64,000 nucleotides of DNA, from the NCBI RefSeq assembly GCF_018130065.1, contig NZ_JAFCME010000009.1, positions 186,001-250,000 of the forward strand, given 5' to 3'. The stretch is from Bradyrhizobium sp. AUGA SZCCT0158. Its GTDB lineage: Bacteria > Pseudomonadota > Alphaproteobacteria > Rhizobiales > Xanthobacteraceae. Numbering within the stretch: the first letter of the stretch is position 1; every line of letters begins with the position of its first letter. The translations under genes and the position numbers were made by a program. Shown here one piece after another: positions 17,019 through 25,985 of the stretch. A model generated the notes under the pieces. That model searched no databases and had not been told where the DNA came from. It worked only from the letters and a program-made list of their open reading frames with translations.

Positions 17019-18402
17019 CGGTCGCGGTGCAAGCCGCCCTGATCAAGCGGGTCTAGCGCACTCTCTTAAGTCGGCTGGCGTCAACCGCGAACTCCACAAA
17101 CTGGCCGGTTCGAATGCCACTTCTGCGGATTTTGTCGACGCCGCGCCGGCCGCGCAACCCGGGATCGATGGTTCGGTCCGCCGCCGGGTGCTTATCATCG
17201 TCGAAAATCTGCCGGTGCCGTTCGACCGCCGGGTGTGGTCGGAGGCCAGCACATTGTCGCGGCATGGCTATGAAGTATCCATAATTTGTCCCAAGGGACC
17301 GGGCGCGACCGCCTCGTTTGAAGTTATCGACGGAATCGCCGTCTATCGTCACTGGTTGCCGAGAGAAGGACGCGGGGTCCTGGGCTATCTCGCCGAGTAC
17401 AGCGCGGCATTGTTCTGGGAGTTCGTGCTGAGTTTGAAAGTTCTCACCACGCGCGGGTTTGATGTCGTCCACGCTTGCAATCCGCCGGATCTCATTTTCC
17501 TGGTGGGTGCATTTCACAAGTTTCTATTTGGAAAGTCTTTCATCTTCGATCAGCACGATATCAACCCGGAACTTTATGAAGCAAAATTCGGACAACGTGG
17601 CTTTCTCTGGCGGGTTATGGTTCTGCTTGAACGCATTACATTCGCATTGTCTGACGTATCAATAGCGACAAACCAGTCATATCGCACCATCGCCATCGAG
17701 CGAGGGCGAATGAACCCAGATCGCGTATTCGTGGTGCGCTCCGGTCCAAGCCTTTCGCGCGTTCGGTCGCTTCGGCCAGACCCGGTCTGGAAGAAAGGGC
17801 GGAAGTTCCTTGTCGCGTACGTAGGTGTCATTGGAAAACAAGAGGGAATCGATCTGCTGCTGGAAGCAATCACGCACATCCGCAGGAGACGAAACCGCGA
17901 CGACGTCCAGTTCGTCATTGTCGGGAGCGGGCCGGAGCTGGAGGAAGTCAAGAAACTAGCAACGGCCCATAAGCTGGACGATCTGGTCACGTTCACCGGC
18001 CGTGTTGATGACGCAACCCTGTTCACAATACTCTCGACAGCAGACGTCTGCGTGAATCCGGACCGCCCCAACGCGATGAACGACAAATCAACGATGAACA
18101 AGATCATGGAGTACATGGCGCTGGGCAAGCCTATTGTCCAGTTTGACCTCACCGAAGGACGCGTCTCGGCCGGAGAGGCATCCTTATATGCGCGGAATAC
18201 GGATACGGCGGACTTCGGCGACAAGGTATTGGAGCTTGTAGATGATCCGATGCGGCGTGACCGTATGGGCGCATTCGGCCAGAAGAGGATCCATGACGAG
18301 CTCGCCTGGGACCACGAGACGGCAAACCTCCTGGGAGCATATGAGAAAGCATTCAATCTAAGACGTTTAGCAGGCCGCCAGCGGCGCTACAGGTACATGT
18401 GA
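16999..18402 (+). CDS. GT4-type glycosyltransferase
   Basis: A 467-residue glycosyltransferase with two Rossmann-like halves (GT-B fold). The start at ATG 16999 overlaps the dehydrogenase; the frame is open further upstream but runs inside that gene. The N-terminal half has RRVLIIVENLPVPFDRRVW and DVVHACNPPDLIF. The C-terminal half has VAYVGVIGKQEGIDLLLEA, FVIVGSGPELEE and NKIMEYMALGKPIV, the nucleotide-sugar binding block of GT4 (E-x7-E region shortened here). Coupling to the uronic-acid-forming dehydrogenase hints that it transfers that or a related sugar onto a lipid-linked repeat unit. Substrate and linkage cannot be read from sequence. Confidence 0.88.
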   Translation: MLTLFRDGRGASRPDQAGLAHSLKSAGVNRELHKLAGSNATSADFVDAAPAAQPGIDGSVRRRVLIIVENLPVPFDRRVWSEASTLSRHGYEVSIICPKGPGATASFEVIDGIAVYRHWLPREGRGVLGYLAEYSAALFWEFVLSLKVLTTRGFDVVHACNPPDLIFLVGAFHKFLFGKSFIFDQHDINPELYEAKFGQRGFLWRVMVLLERITFALSDVSIATNQSYRTIAIERGRMNPDRVFVVRSGPSLSRVRSLRPDPVWKKGRKFLVAYVGVIGKQEGIDLLLEAITHIRRRRNRDDVQFVIVGSGPELEEVKKLATAHKLDDLVTFTGRVDDATLFTILSTADVCVNPDRPNAMNDKSTMNKIMEYMALGKPIVQFDLTEGRVSAGEASLYARNTDTADFGDKVLELVDDPMRRDRMGAFGQKRIHDELAWDHETANLLGAYEKAFNLRRLAGRQRRYRYM

Positions 18403-18506
18403 ACCAGATTTATGCGTGGAAGAAGCAGCTTCAGGATCAAGCGGTTCGAGCGTTCGACGCGGGCGTCTCTCTTGCCGTTTGGTCACGTAAACTGGCTGAG
18501 CTGTGA
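18399..18506 (+). pseudogene. IS3-family OrfA remnant
   Basis: A 35-codon frame overlapping the glycosyltransferase stop reads NQIYAWKKQLQDQAVRAFDA before losing similarity. The first part is a typical helix-turn-helix end of IS3-family OrfA proteins. No initiation region or inverted repeat is left. It is a fossil transposon fragment, and it argues against starting the following methyltransferase as early as 18503, which lies inside it. Confidence 0.6.
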
Positions 18507-18547
18507 TGCAATTTCAGCCCGCTTTGGCAGTTGCGAAGGGGACTCGA

Positions 18548-19279
18548 ATGGATGCACTTAGAGGGAGAAGCGTCAAACAGAGACCGGTTGACGCCCTCGA
18601 TTTTCACACAAAGATCGCAATCGAGTTCGATCAGAGTTATTCCTATGACTCCAACCGGTTGGAGCGTCTGAACATTTGGAAAGCGTATCTAGCCAAATAC
18701 GCTTCTGGAGTCGATTTGGCTTACGATCTCGGCTGCGGCAGCGGCGCTATCACTTCCCTGCTCGCTCAATATGCTAAGCGTGTTATTGCCATCGACGGAG
18801 CAGAGGGCATGCTCGCTGTTGCGCGTAAGAATGCCGCTGCGCGTGGAGTCTCTGACCGGATCGAATTCCGGCAGAGCAGGTTACCTATACCGGGCCAGGT
18901 GACTTTGCCCCAGGCTGATATTGTGATTTCATCAAGCGCCATCGAGTATATGGACTCTGTGCCAGATGCGCTGGCCTTTGCGCGCGGTCTGCTCAAACAC
19001 CAGGGCACGCTGATTTTTTCTATGTCTAATCGAGATTCCATTTCACGCAAACTCGTTCGTGGGGTGCATGGCATTACTGGTCGGCCGGAATATATCAAGT
19101 ATCTCCAGCATTTCGTAACCCTCGCTGATTTGGAACAATATCTAGAAGTTGGTGGCTTTACGCCGGTTGAATTTTCTTATTTCGGTGGTGCAGATCGACT
19201 CAATCGCTTCTTAGCGTCTCTTCTTTCGCCGAGCCGTGCAAACAACATGATCCTCATCGCGGCATGCCCCTTGAAATAG
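18548..19279 (+). CDS. SAM-dependent methyltransferase (class I)
   Basis: A 243-residue class I methyltransferase. The ATG at 18548 follows GAAGGGGAC at good spacing; alternative GTG/ATG starts at 18503-18506 fall in a transposase remnant. Motif I is DLAYDLGCGSGAITSLLA, with an acidic residue ending the second strand (VIAIDGAEGM) and motif IV near IVISSSAIEYM. It lies within the polysaccharide locus between two IS3 remnants, so it may methylate a sugar of the repeat unit or a lipid carrier. By eye its base composition is less GC-rich than the flanking regions, which is compatible with horizontal acquisition. Confidence 0.8.
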   Translation: MDALRGRSVKQRPVDALDFHTKIAIEFDQSYSYDSNRLERLNIWKAYLAKYASGVDLAYDLGCGSGAITSLLAQYAKRVIAIDGAEGMLAVARKNAAARGVSDRIEFRQSRLPIPGQVTLPQADIVISSSAIEYMDSVPDALAFARGLLKHQGTLIFSMSNRDSISRKLVRGVHGITGRPEYIKYLQHFVTLADLEQYLEVGGFTPVEFSYFGGADRLNRFLASLLSPSRANNMILIAACPLK

Positions 19280-19795
19280 CGGCAATTCCGAAGTCGGTAA
19301 ACGCCTGGACGCCATCTTCTCCGACGCCGTAGACCCGGATGACGCCATCCTCGATCTCCATTTCGTTGGCGACGTTCCGCAGCCAGTCTTCGCCGAGGTC
19401 CTTTGCGACCTGAGTAATGGAGTGCACGCGCTTGCGATTGATGCGACCACCTTCCCCATTGAGCATCGCCATCATCCGCCGCGAGCCCGGGAACGGCCAT
19501 GCCGTGAACAGATGGTCGATCCGCCGCATCAGCTCAACGTCGTTGTCATTGGCCGGCCGCGGCGGCCGATATATGCTCGATCGCGCCGCGCAGCAGTTGG
19601 CATTGCCGGCGGATCGATAGACTCTCATGATCGCGCTGAAGCATCCTCGGCGATCCGGCGCGCTCATCTTCCGGACCTCCTGGCTAAGAAATCTCGCTCG
19701 ACCGTCAATTGTCCGATCTTGGCGTGGAGTTTCCCGACCTCCAATTGGTGAGCCGCCTCGCCATCCCGACCAACGCTTGTGGGAGAGCGCTCAAT
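19254..19795 (-). pseudogene. IS3-family OrfA/OrfB remnant fused to an unrelated small-gene tail
   Basis: Reading on the minus strand from about 19795, one frame gives the OrfA tail QLEVGKLHAKIGQLTVERDF. The overlapping frame starting MSAPDRRG continues into OrfB with SSIYRPPRPANDNDVELM and PFPGSRRMMAMLNGEG, typical IS3 transposase text. Similarity stops at INRKRV. The frame then reads on into ITQVAKDLGEDWLRNVANEM and VYGVGEDGVQAFTDFGI, which resembles the end of a separate small rhizobial protein I have seen in genomes. This is a chimeric fossil and not a functional gene. Confidence 0.65.
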
Positions 19796-19961
19796 TCCGA
19801 ATGCCTTTGCGGGTAACTCCTCGTGGGGTCAGCCGGAATGATCTGGCCCATGCCCGGGTAAGTTGTCGATGCACGTCCTTACTGTTTGGAAGAGCGTGCT
19901 TGTTACTGGTATGCTCGGCGCTGCTGACCATCTTAAGGGCATTGGCTGATTGGCGCCTCAC

Positions 19962-21986
19962 ATGAGTGCTACTTGGTACTTTCGACGTCTGCGAGCAATG
20001 GGTCCGGGTGAGATTTGCGCCCGGGTTAGAGATTGGGTCGCGCAGGAGTACTGGCGACATCGTTTCTATGCACGCGGTACTACGCCGCGGCCAAACACAG
20101 TAGCTGACAAGCTGCAGTTCCAGGGTACGCTCAATCGCTCGATAGCGCTGGGGGCGCCGGGGGCGTCGCGCGACGCTCTAATAATGTCCGCAGATGCACT
20201 CCTAGAAGGACGCTGGTCTACGTTTTCCGTCGAGCGGGAGGATGTAACACCAAACGTCGATTGGCATCTTGATCCGAAAAGCCAAGTGACACTTCCCCGG
20301 AAGGCATATGCGTTTGACATTCGAATACACGGGGAGGGAGTTGGCTTCGAAACGAAGTATGTGTGGGAGCTATCTCGGCATCACCACACTACTATGCTCG
20401 CGATGGCCTATTGGTTAACAGGTAGCATTCCTTACGCCGAGGCCGCTGCGAATCAGATTAGTTCGTGGCGAACGGCCAACCCGTTTCTCAACGGCGTACA
20501 CTGGTCCAGCGGGATCGAGCTTGGTATGAGGCTGATAGCATTCGTTTGGACACGCAGACTACTTGCGGATTGGGAATATGCGAAGTGCAATTTTGAGAAT
20601 GACAAAGCCTTCGTCGAATGTGTTTACCAGCATCAATGGTTACTGGTCCGCCGCTTGAGCTTGGGATCGTCAGCCAACAACCATTTAATCTATGAGGCGA
20701 CTGGGCTTTATCTGGCGGCGTGCAGTATGCCTTGGTTTTCGGAAAGCGCGGTTTGGCGCACGAAGGCTCGGACTATCTTGCTGAGGGAGTTCCGGAGTCA
20801 GACCTTCGAGAGCGGCATCAATCGTGAGCTGGGCAGTGGCTACAACGCTTATGTGCTGGAAGCGCTAGTGCTTTGCTTAATTGAAGGGCGGTTGAGCGAC
20901 GATCCTTGGCCGCCTGCCGCCTGGAATTTAGCGGCGGATATTCTTTTTCGACTAGCCGATTTTACGGATCATACAGGTCGTCCTCCTCGACAGGGCGACA
21001 GCGACGACGCGCAAGGTCTTTTGTTGGATGCTCCAGGTTTCAGCCAATGGATCGATCTGCTCCAACTCGGTGCGGCGTGGTTTGGGCGAGCTGCCTGGTG
21101 GCCGCGTCTGAACGAGCAGCCGTTGCGGTCGTGGTTGTGGGATGGCATTGTGAAACCGCCGGGAGGACTCACGCGCCAACTTCACCAGAGCAGAAATTCG
21201 CTCGCGCCTGATGCGGGACTCGTGATCTTGCGCTCTGAGAGCAACACTTCGAATGAGATTTACTGTGTCTTTGACACTGGGCCGCTCGGCTACCTCTCAA
21301 TTGCTGCCCACGGTCATGCGGATGCCCTGGCGATTGAGCTGCGCTGCGGTGGTCAGCCTATCTTGGTCGATCCCGGTACATTTAGTTACAATGCCTCTAA
21401 GTTTTGGAGACAGTATTTCCGGTCGACTGCAGCGCACAATACGCTCGAGGTGTGCGGCGCAGATCAATCGGAGAGCGGTGGACCGTTCCTATGGACGAAG
21501 GCGGCTCAGGCGCTCCTACTTGAAGCGAGCGGTCTGGAGGAGATGCTGCCCGTTGCGACTGCTGAAGGAAAACATGATGGCTACCAGCGACGTTTCGGAA
21601 TAACGCACAGCCGGCGTGTTGAGCTCAACCGTGGACGTCGCGAGTTGATTATTGATGATCAGATCTCCGGTTCTGGTGATGTGCCGCTTCGACTGATGTT
21701 TCACTTGCATCCGGCCATCGGATGCGTTCTCGCTGGCAACACAGTTCAGCTTTCCTGGTCTGGTGAGAATGGGGGAGAACAAGCCGAGATTCTTTTGCCG
21801 GAATTGATGAAATGGCGGGCAGTTTCTGAAACGAAGGACCCTTTACTCGGCTGGTATTCCCCATCCTACGATGTAGTCGTACCTACGATCACCCTTGTCG
21901 GAAGCGCCAGAGTTGGCGATTCTTGCAACCTTCGAACCACGATAAGATTTGGATTGTCGGCTATCGGTGACCGAGGGGGTCGATGA
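19962..21986 (+). CDS. Heparinase II/III family polysaccharide-processing protein
   Basis: A 674-residue protein starting at ATG 19962; a TTG four codons earlier is possible. The N-terminal part (about 30-370) is helix-rich and contains tryptophan- and tyrosine-rich blocks (NPFLNGVHWSSGIELGMRLI, NNHLIYEATGLYLAA) typical of the alpha/alpha toroid. The C-terminal beta domain begins near residue 420 with the diagnostic HGHADALAIELRCGGQPIL and TAAHNTLEVCGADQSE; the His residues there match metal-binding positions of the heparinase II/III fold. In EPS gene clusters such proteins epimerise, trim or lyse uronic-acid polymers. No clear signal peptide is seen, so its compartment is uncertain. Base composition is moderately AT-richer than the housekeeping genes. 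Confidence 0.85.
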   Translation: MSATWYFRRLRAMGPGEICARVRDWVAQEYWRHRFYARGTTPRPNTVADKLQFQGTLNRSIALGAPGASRDALIMSADALLEGRWSTFSVEREDVTPNVDWHLDPKSQVTLPRKAYAFDIRIHGEGVGFETKYVWELSRHHHTTMLAMAYWLTGSIPYAEAAANQISSWRTANPFLNGVHWSSGIELGMRLIAFVWTRRLLADWEYAKCNFENDKAFVECVYQHQWLLVRRLSLGSSANNHLIYEATGLYLAACSMPWFSESAVWRTKARTILLREFRSQTFESGINRELGSGYNAYVLEALVLCLIEGRLSDDPWPPAAWNLAADILFRLADFTDHTGRPPRQGDSDDAQGLLLDAPGFSQWIDLLQLGAAWFGRAAWWPRLNEQPLRSWLWDGIVKPPGGLTRQLHQSRNSLAPDAGLVILRSESNTSNEIYCVFDTGPLGYLSIAAHGHADALAIELRCGGQPILVDPGTFSYNASKFWRQYFRSTAAHNTLEVCGADQSESGGPFLWTKAAQALLLEASGLEEMLPVATAEGKHDGYQRRFGITHSRRVELNRGRRELIIDDQISGSGDVPLRLMFHLHPAIGCVLAGNTVQLSWSGENGGEQAEILLPELMKWRAVSETKDPLLGWYSPSYDVVVPTITLVGSARVGDSCNLRTTIRFGLSAIGDRGGR

Positions 21987-22150
21987 CCGCTAAGTTAGGA
22001 ATTTCTTATGTTTGGCCTAATCTTACTGCGTCACAATTCATGAGGCGCAGGACCTCGATTTGGATTGCGCAGCACGGATATCTACGTAGCCGCCTCATCA
22101 ATACGCTCGAGAGGCGCCGCCGCATTGCAGCGATCGAACTCGGCATGTGA
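21983..22150 (+). CDS. Possible small ORF coupled to the heparinase gene
   Basis: An ATG overlaps the heparinase TGA (ATGA) and opens 55 codons: MTAKLGISYVWPNLTASQF, ending ERRRRIAAIELGM. I know no homologue. The overlap suggests coupling, but it may be the truncated start of a lost gene. No separate ribosome binding site is evident. Confidence 0.3.
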   Translation: MTAKLGISYVWPNLTASQFMRRRTSIWIAQHGYLRSRLINTLERRRRIAAIELGM

Positions 22151-22450
22151 CGCTCGGTTCTGATCGGGAGCGCCGCAGGGCTTTTGATTTTGGGAAACGC
22201 AATTCCTTTGACGAACGCGGGCCGACGAGGTCGTGAGGGGAATCGTCTCCCTTTCGGAGATCAGAAAACCGTGGGCGGCGATGCATAACGTGGCGGCATA
22301 CCTTGGACGGCGCTGACCAAGGAAAAGAAAAAGGACGCCCAAGCGCAGAAGCATGCCAGGGATCAAGCGGTCGAAGTTTGGCAGCTATGAGCAGCCTTAC
22401 ACTCCGCCGTATCACCCGCCCATGGTCAGTAAGCGGACTCTATCGGATTC
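22151..22450. other. No recognisable gene
   Basis: Both strands have short open frames with atypical composition. I find no convincing start, motif or RNA gene. It may be remnant DNA at an old insertion junction. Confidence 0.3.
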
Positions 22451-23161
22451 TCAGGCCTTTTTCCCCATAACGTAGACACATGGGAAAATGACTGAATGCA
22501 TTCCAGTCAAGCTCAACCCAGTTGCAAGTCTTCCGTAAAGCCTCGAATAGTACTGACCAGAGACAGAGATAGGATTGCTGCCAAACGCCGCAGAACACAG
22601 GTCGAAGAGCTCTTGTTGCGTGAAACCTGCATGAGCGCCGGCTTCATTGCTCCACTCTCCTTTCAAGCGTTTCTTGAAATCGGCGAAATTCCATAGGATC
22701 TTGTCCTTTATCGAGGTTGGTGAGCCCATGTAGCCGATCAGCCGATGCTTGTTTGGGGTGCCGATTAGATAGGTTCCACCGGATCGCAGAACACGAGCCA
22801 TCTCTGCGAGGGCCTTCTCGGGATGAGGAATATGCTCTAGCGCATGGAATGAGAAAACAAAATCAAAAGTACCATCGGGGAACTGGAGCTCCCTGGCGTC
22901 CATTTCGATTAGTCTTGCCGGCGCGGATCCAACACGATCGAACGAGAACTCACCTCCGATATCGATTCCCACTGTCCTGGACTTAAGTAATCGCGCAAGA
23001 AGACCTGCTTCACGCCCTGATCCGCAACCGACAACGAGTATGTCATCTATTGGCATACGGATTTCGTCTTTTATGACATCGACAAGAGCCACGCTCTTGT
23101 TAGCCTCCCGTGTACGGTAGACTGGATCTATATCGTGTTCCGCCATGGCGATTCCGGACAT
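22451..23161 (-). CDS. SAM-dependent methyltransferase (class I)
   Basis: A 236-residue class I methyltransferase of the UbiE/Methyltransf_11 type. Motif I is DILVVGCGSGREAGLLA and motif II GIDIGGE. The following blocks are PDGTFDFVFSFHALEHIPHP and ARVLRSGGTYLIGTPNKHRL. It starts at 23161; an alternative Met at residue 6 would only shorten it slightly. It is transcribed opposite to the heparinase gene and away from the polymerase gene. In this locus it most likely methylates a sugar or glycolipid intermediate, but other small-molecule substrates are possible. Confidence 0.8.
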   Translation of the reverse strand: MSGIAMAEHDIDPVYRTREANKSVALVDVIKDEIRMPIDDILVVGCGSGREAGLLARLLKSRTVGIDIGGEFSFDRVGSAPARLIEMDARELQFPDGTFDFVFSFHALEHIPHPEKALAEMARVLRSGGTYLIGTPNKHRLIGYMGSPTSIKDKILWNFADFKKRLKGEWSNEAGAHAGFTQQELFDLCSAAFGSNPISVSGQYYSRLYGRLATGLSLTGMHSVIFPCVYVMGKKA

Positions 23162-23612
23162 GCTGACAAACCCCTTTACGCGATCAGGCGTCGGCTATGG
23201 CCTCCAGCGGAACGTTTCGTGAAGCATCCCATTCGACGCGCCAGATTCCGGGAAGGCAAAAGGATCACCTGAATAATGCAATGCAACTCTAATCCGTAAA
23301 TCGCCGGGCGGCTAAAACCCTTTCTGATTACCCCTTCGTGGCAACCCGTCCCATGCGTGGCGTGTTTCCAGACGTGACGGCGTGGGTCTAAATCGGTTGA
23401 TTATCGTACAGCACGATCAACAATATGAGGACGCGGTCTCCTCGCTGAATGATCGGAGCGAGTCCGCAGAGTAAGCAGCAATCCGGCTGCGTTCGAAGGC
23501 AACGTTGTTGAGGCTCCTATACGACGCAAAACGGTAGCAATGCCAAGCAAAAACTCATACCATAAAAGATAACCAGGACTTGAAAGTTGTGACCCCTAGG
23601 GAGCACCCGCGG
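23162..23612. other. Intergenic region between divergent genes
   Basis: A 451-base stretch without a supported gene, expected to hold divergent promoters for the methyltransferase (minus) and the polymerase (plus). A hairpin-forming segment near 23395-23425 has GTTGA and TCGT arms facing ACGA and TCAAC arms, with a bulge. No T-run is present, and I do not assign a function. Confidence 0.35.
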
Positions 23613-24737
23613 ATGTTCGTAAACGCGCTGTTCTTCTTCCTTATGTTTAGGTGCGCTACCGATATTCTTAGTCCCGATGATAAGGGAACAGTGGTGGTGG
23701 CTCTTTATGTCGTCGTGGCGCTAGGGCTGACGGCCATAAAGATTGCTCTATCGGGGACCACTCGCGGGGACATGGCTATTTTCCTTGCCGTCTTCTGGCT
23801 GGTGATCGTCAACCTGCTCTGGATACCTGGCGCAGCGACCCCACAACTCTACTTTTCCATAACAGTCCTGTTGCCTATCATGTTCCTGCTGTTCCTGTCG
23901 CGCTGCGAGCCGTCAATCTTTGTCGCTCTACGCAGGCGGGCTTTGGTATTTGGTACACCCGTGTTGTGCGGGCTATTGATCTTTTTCTTTCTGCGCGAGG
24001 GCGGGCTCGACGCAGATCTGTTGACCAGCCTCAATGAGCAACCTTTCCACGTCGTCGCCCAGACGATAGCCAAGTTTTCAATTCTGATCATCAATCAATG
24101 GATCGGTCTTCCGATCGTTGCATTGATCTTGCTAACCGCTTTCAACGTCCGATCCGCTCTCCTGGGTTTCCTTCTGGCATTCTTGATCAAGAAATACAGC
24201 TCATTCAACTTGCGAGCGTTTCTGGTGACGCTTGTGGTTTCGGGCGCCTGTATCGCCTTTCTTCTGTCGAACTCCGAACTGCTGGATGCATTCCTCCAAC
24301 GACTTCTCTATCGAGATCGAGATTTCCTTGAGCAGGACACCACTAACTTGACGAGCGGGCGCGACGAAATTTGGCTCTACTATGGTCAAATGCTGGAAAA
24401 GTCATCGTTGTTGGAGTTGCTGTTCGGGCGTGGCGCGATCTGGCTATATGGATCCTTCCCGTTGTCTGCTCATAACGACCTTCTTAATTTGATGGTTTGT
24501 TACGGACTCGCCGGCACAACAGCCGTCCTCTATGCATGGTATGTGATCCTGTCGCGCCTGGATCCTGAATACAGGATGCCCTGCGTTGCGTTGTTCCTCG
24601 TGCTCTTCTTCACGAATGGTGTGATATTCCATCAGTCCAATCTGTTGTTCGTGCTTTTCATGGCCGGAAAAAAGCAGCTGTCAGGGATCGTGGATGATGA
24701 GGTGATCAGGCAGCGCGGTTTGCCGGCACGTGGATGA
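23613..24737 (+). CDS. O-antigen/exopolysaccharide polymerase-like membrane protein (Wzy-type)
   Basis: A 374-residue multi-span inner-membrane protein, with about ten hydrophobic segments by eye, beginning at MFVNALFFFLMFRCATDIL. ATG 23613 has AGGGAG nine bases upstream; a TTG at 23580 would add eleven residues. A larger polar loop (about 230-280; RDRDFLEQDTTNLTSGRDEI) contains the Arg-rich region expected in Wzy/O-antigen ligase-like proteins, and HNDLLNLMVCYGLAG matches their late membrane segment. Such proteins polymerise flipped lipid-linked repeat units at the periplasmic face. The locus also has a flippase and chain-length protein, which supports a Wzy role over a ligase role. Confidence 0.7.
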   Translation: MFVNALFFFLMFRCATDILSPDDKGTVVVALYVVVALGLTAIKIALSGTTRGDMAIFLAVFWLVIVNLLWIPGAATPQLYFSITVLLPIMFLLFLSRCEPSIFVALRRRALVFGTPVLCGLLIFFFLREGGLDADLLTSLNEQPFHVVAQTIAKFSILIINQWIGLPIVALILLTAFNVRSALLGFLLAFLIKKYSSFNLRAFLVTLVVSGACIAFLLSNSELLDAFLQRLLYRDRDFLEQDTTNLTSGRDEIWLYYGQMLEKSSLLELLFGRGAIWLYGSFPLSAHNDLLNLMVCYGLAGTTAVLYAWYVILSRLDPEYRMPCVALFLVLFFTNGVIFHQSNLLFVLFMAGKKQLSGIVDDEVIRQRGLPARG

Positions 24738-24844
24738 GTTCGATGCTGTCGTTGATGTGACATGTGCCGCTGAGCCATAGTAAACCTTGATGCGGCGGCT
24801 GCGACGACGCGCTTGGTCCGCCGCCACATTTCACCATGCATCCG

Positions 24845-25816
24845 TCATTGGGGGGCAGCCGCCTTGGTCCCACAGGGCGCGCCGTCTCCGCAGGGAAATC
24901 CATCCCATATTTCGATGTCGTCGACCCACTGATACAATGGCAGAGTTCCACCAGCATAGACCTGCGTTAGCATAATCCGGTCTATGGGATCGTTTCCGCC
25001 AAGCAATGGTCCGAGGCGATCGAACACGACCTGTCCATTGATGGCTTGCCATGCGCGACCGTCGCGTTGAGGACTCCGGTGCCAAAAAAATTCGAACTTG
25101 AACCATTCCCCGATCGGCACCGGAACGGTGTGGTTTGCAACTTTCCAGAACTCCTTGGTCGGACTACCCGAAAGATCGTCCGTTTTCAGATACCAGTAAG
25201 GCTTATTCATACGGTCGGTGTAGATATAGGTAATAAGCCTCTGCTGTGCATTGGTCTTCCATGCGAAGAGCACCCACCAATTGTTTGGCCCAAGTCTTTC
25301 CAGAAGGTCAGGCTGAAGTTTGATCCAGTAGCTCACGTAAAGGTCGCCTTGCAAAGCGGTAGTGGAGGGCGTGACAAGATACGGGGTTTGTGTTGCACTG
25401 CCGCCGCGCTTCCGTATCTCACTATACAGCACCGAGGTTGGCCGACCGTGAGGCCCCACGGCTCTTTGGAGTTCATTAAAGACATACGTGCCGACCGTGT
25501 CTGGCGTAACGGGCGTGTCGGCGAGAAGTTGAAGCTTTGCGCCGCCCTGCCAAATCTCAGGTGGCCAGCTATAGCCGGTCGCTGAATCAGAACCCTTGAT
25601 GTCCTGCCAACATGATGTTTCACAATCATAAGGTTCACCCAACTGCAGGCTCCCCTCGAAACCCGACTTGAAAAGAAGCCGGGGGGCGTCGGTGGTTGAC
25701 GCCGGTCCAAGGACAAGAAAAAGCGGACTCAAGCCTAGACAGATGCGGGCGATCAAGCCAAGCTTTAGCGAACTGACTGTCCGTGAGAGAAATGCTGATC
25801 CATTAAACTTGTTCAT
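24845..25816 (-). CDS. Secreted jelly-roll protein, possible polysaccharide lyase
   Basis: A 323-residue exported protein. A hydrophobic signal segment (GLIARICLGLSPLFLVLGPAS) is preceded by basic residues. The mature part is beta-rich with YVSYWIKLQPD, NNWWVLFAWKTNAQQR, EWFKFEFFWHRS and YQWVDDIEIWDGFP, the layout of concanavalin-like jelly rolls in heparin-lyase-I-type polysaccharide lyases and related glucanases. A cysteine pair near residues 64-68 may form a disulfide. It is the last gene of the minus-strand exopolysaccharide group. It may shorten or bind the polymer outside the cell. The related fold in the type I substrate at 12447-14663 is notable. Catalytic residues cannot be confirmed. 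Confidence 0.6.
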   Translation of the reverse strand: MNKFNGSAFLSRTVSSLKLGLIARICLGLSPLFLVLGPASTTDAPRLLFKSGFEGSLQLGEPYDCETSCWQDIKGSDSATGYSWPPEIWQGGAKLQLLADTPVTPDTVGTYVFNELQRAVGPHGRPTSVLYSEIRKRGGSATQTPYLVTPSTTALQGDLYVSYWIKLQPDLLERLGPNNWWVLFAWKTNAQQRLITYIYTDRMNKPYWYLKTDDLSGSPTKEFWKVANHTVPVPIGEWFKFEFFWHRSPQRDGRAWQAINGQVVFDRLGPLLGGNDPIDRIMLTQVYAGGTLPLYQWVDDIEIWDGFPCGDGAPCGTKAAAPQ

Positions 25817-25985
25817 GCTGAGAGCAATTTCATCGGGCCATCCTGAACCTGCTAGTGTACGCCTCTGCGAATCCGAAAACGTCGATAACCAATCCCGATG
25901 ATCTGCTCGTCCGAAAATCGGCCGTGCGTCATCCTGTCGTGGGCAACATCAAGCGTCAAATTGCATGAAGTCTGTGAGGGCAAGG

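Noticed and set aside
23395..23425. Hairpin in the gap before the polymerase gene as a terminator
   Set aside because: Stem is bulged, no T-run, and no gene ends there.
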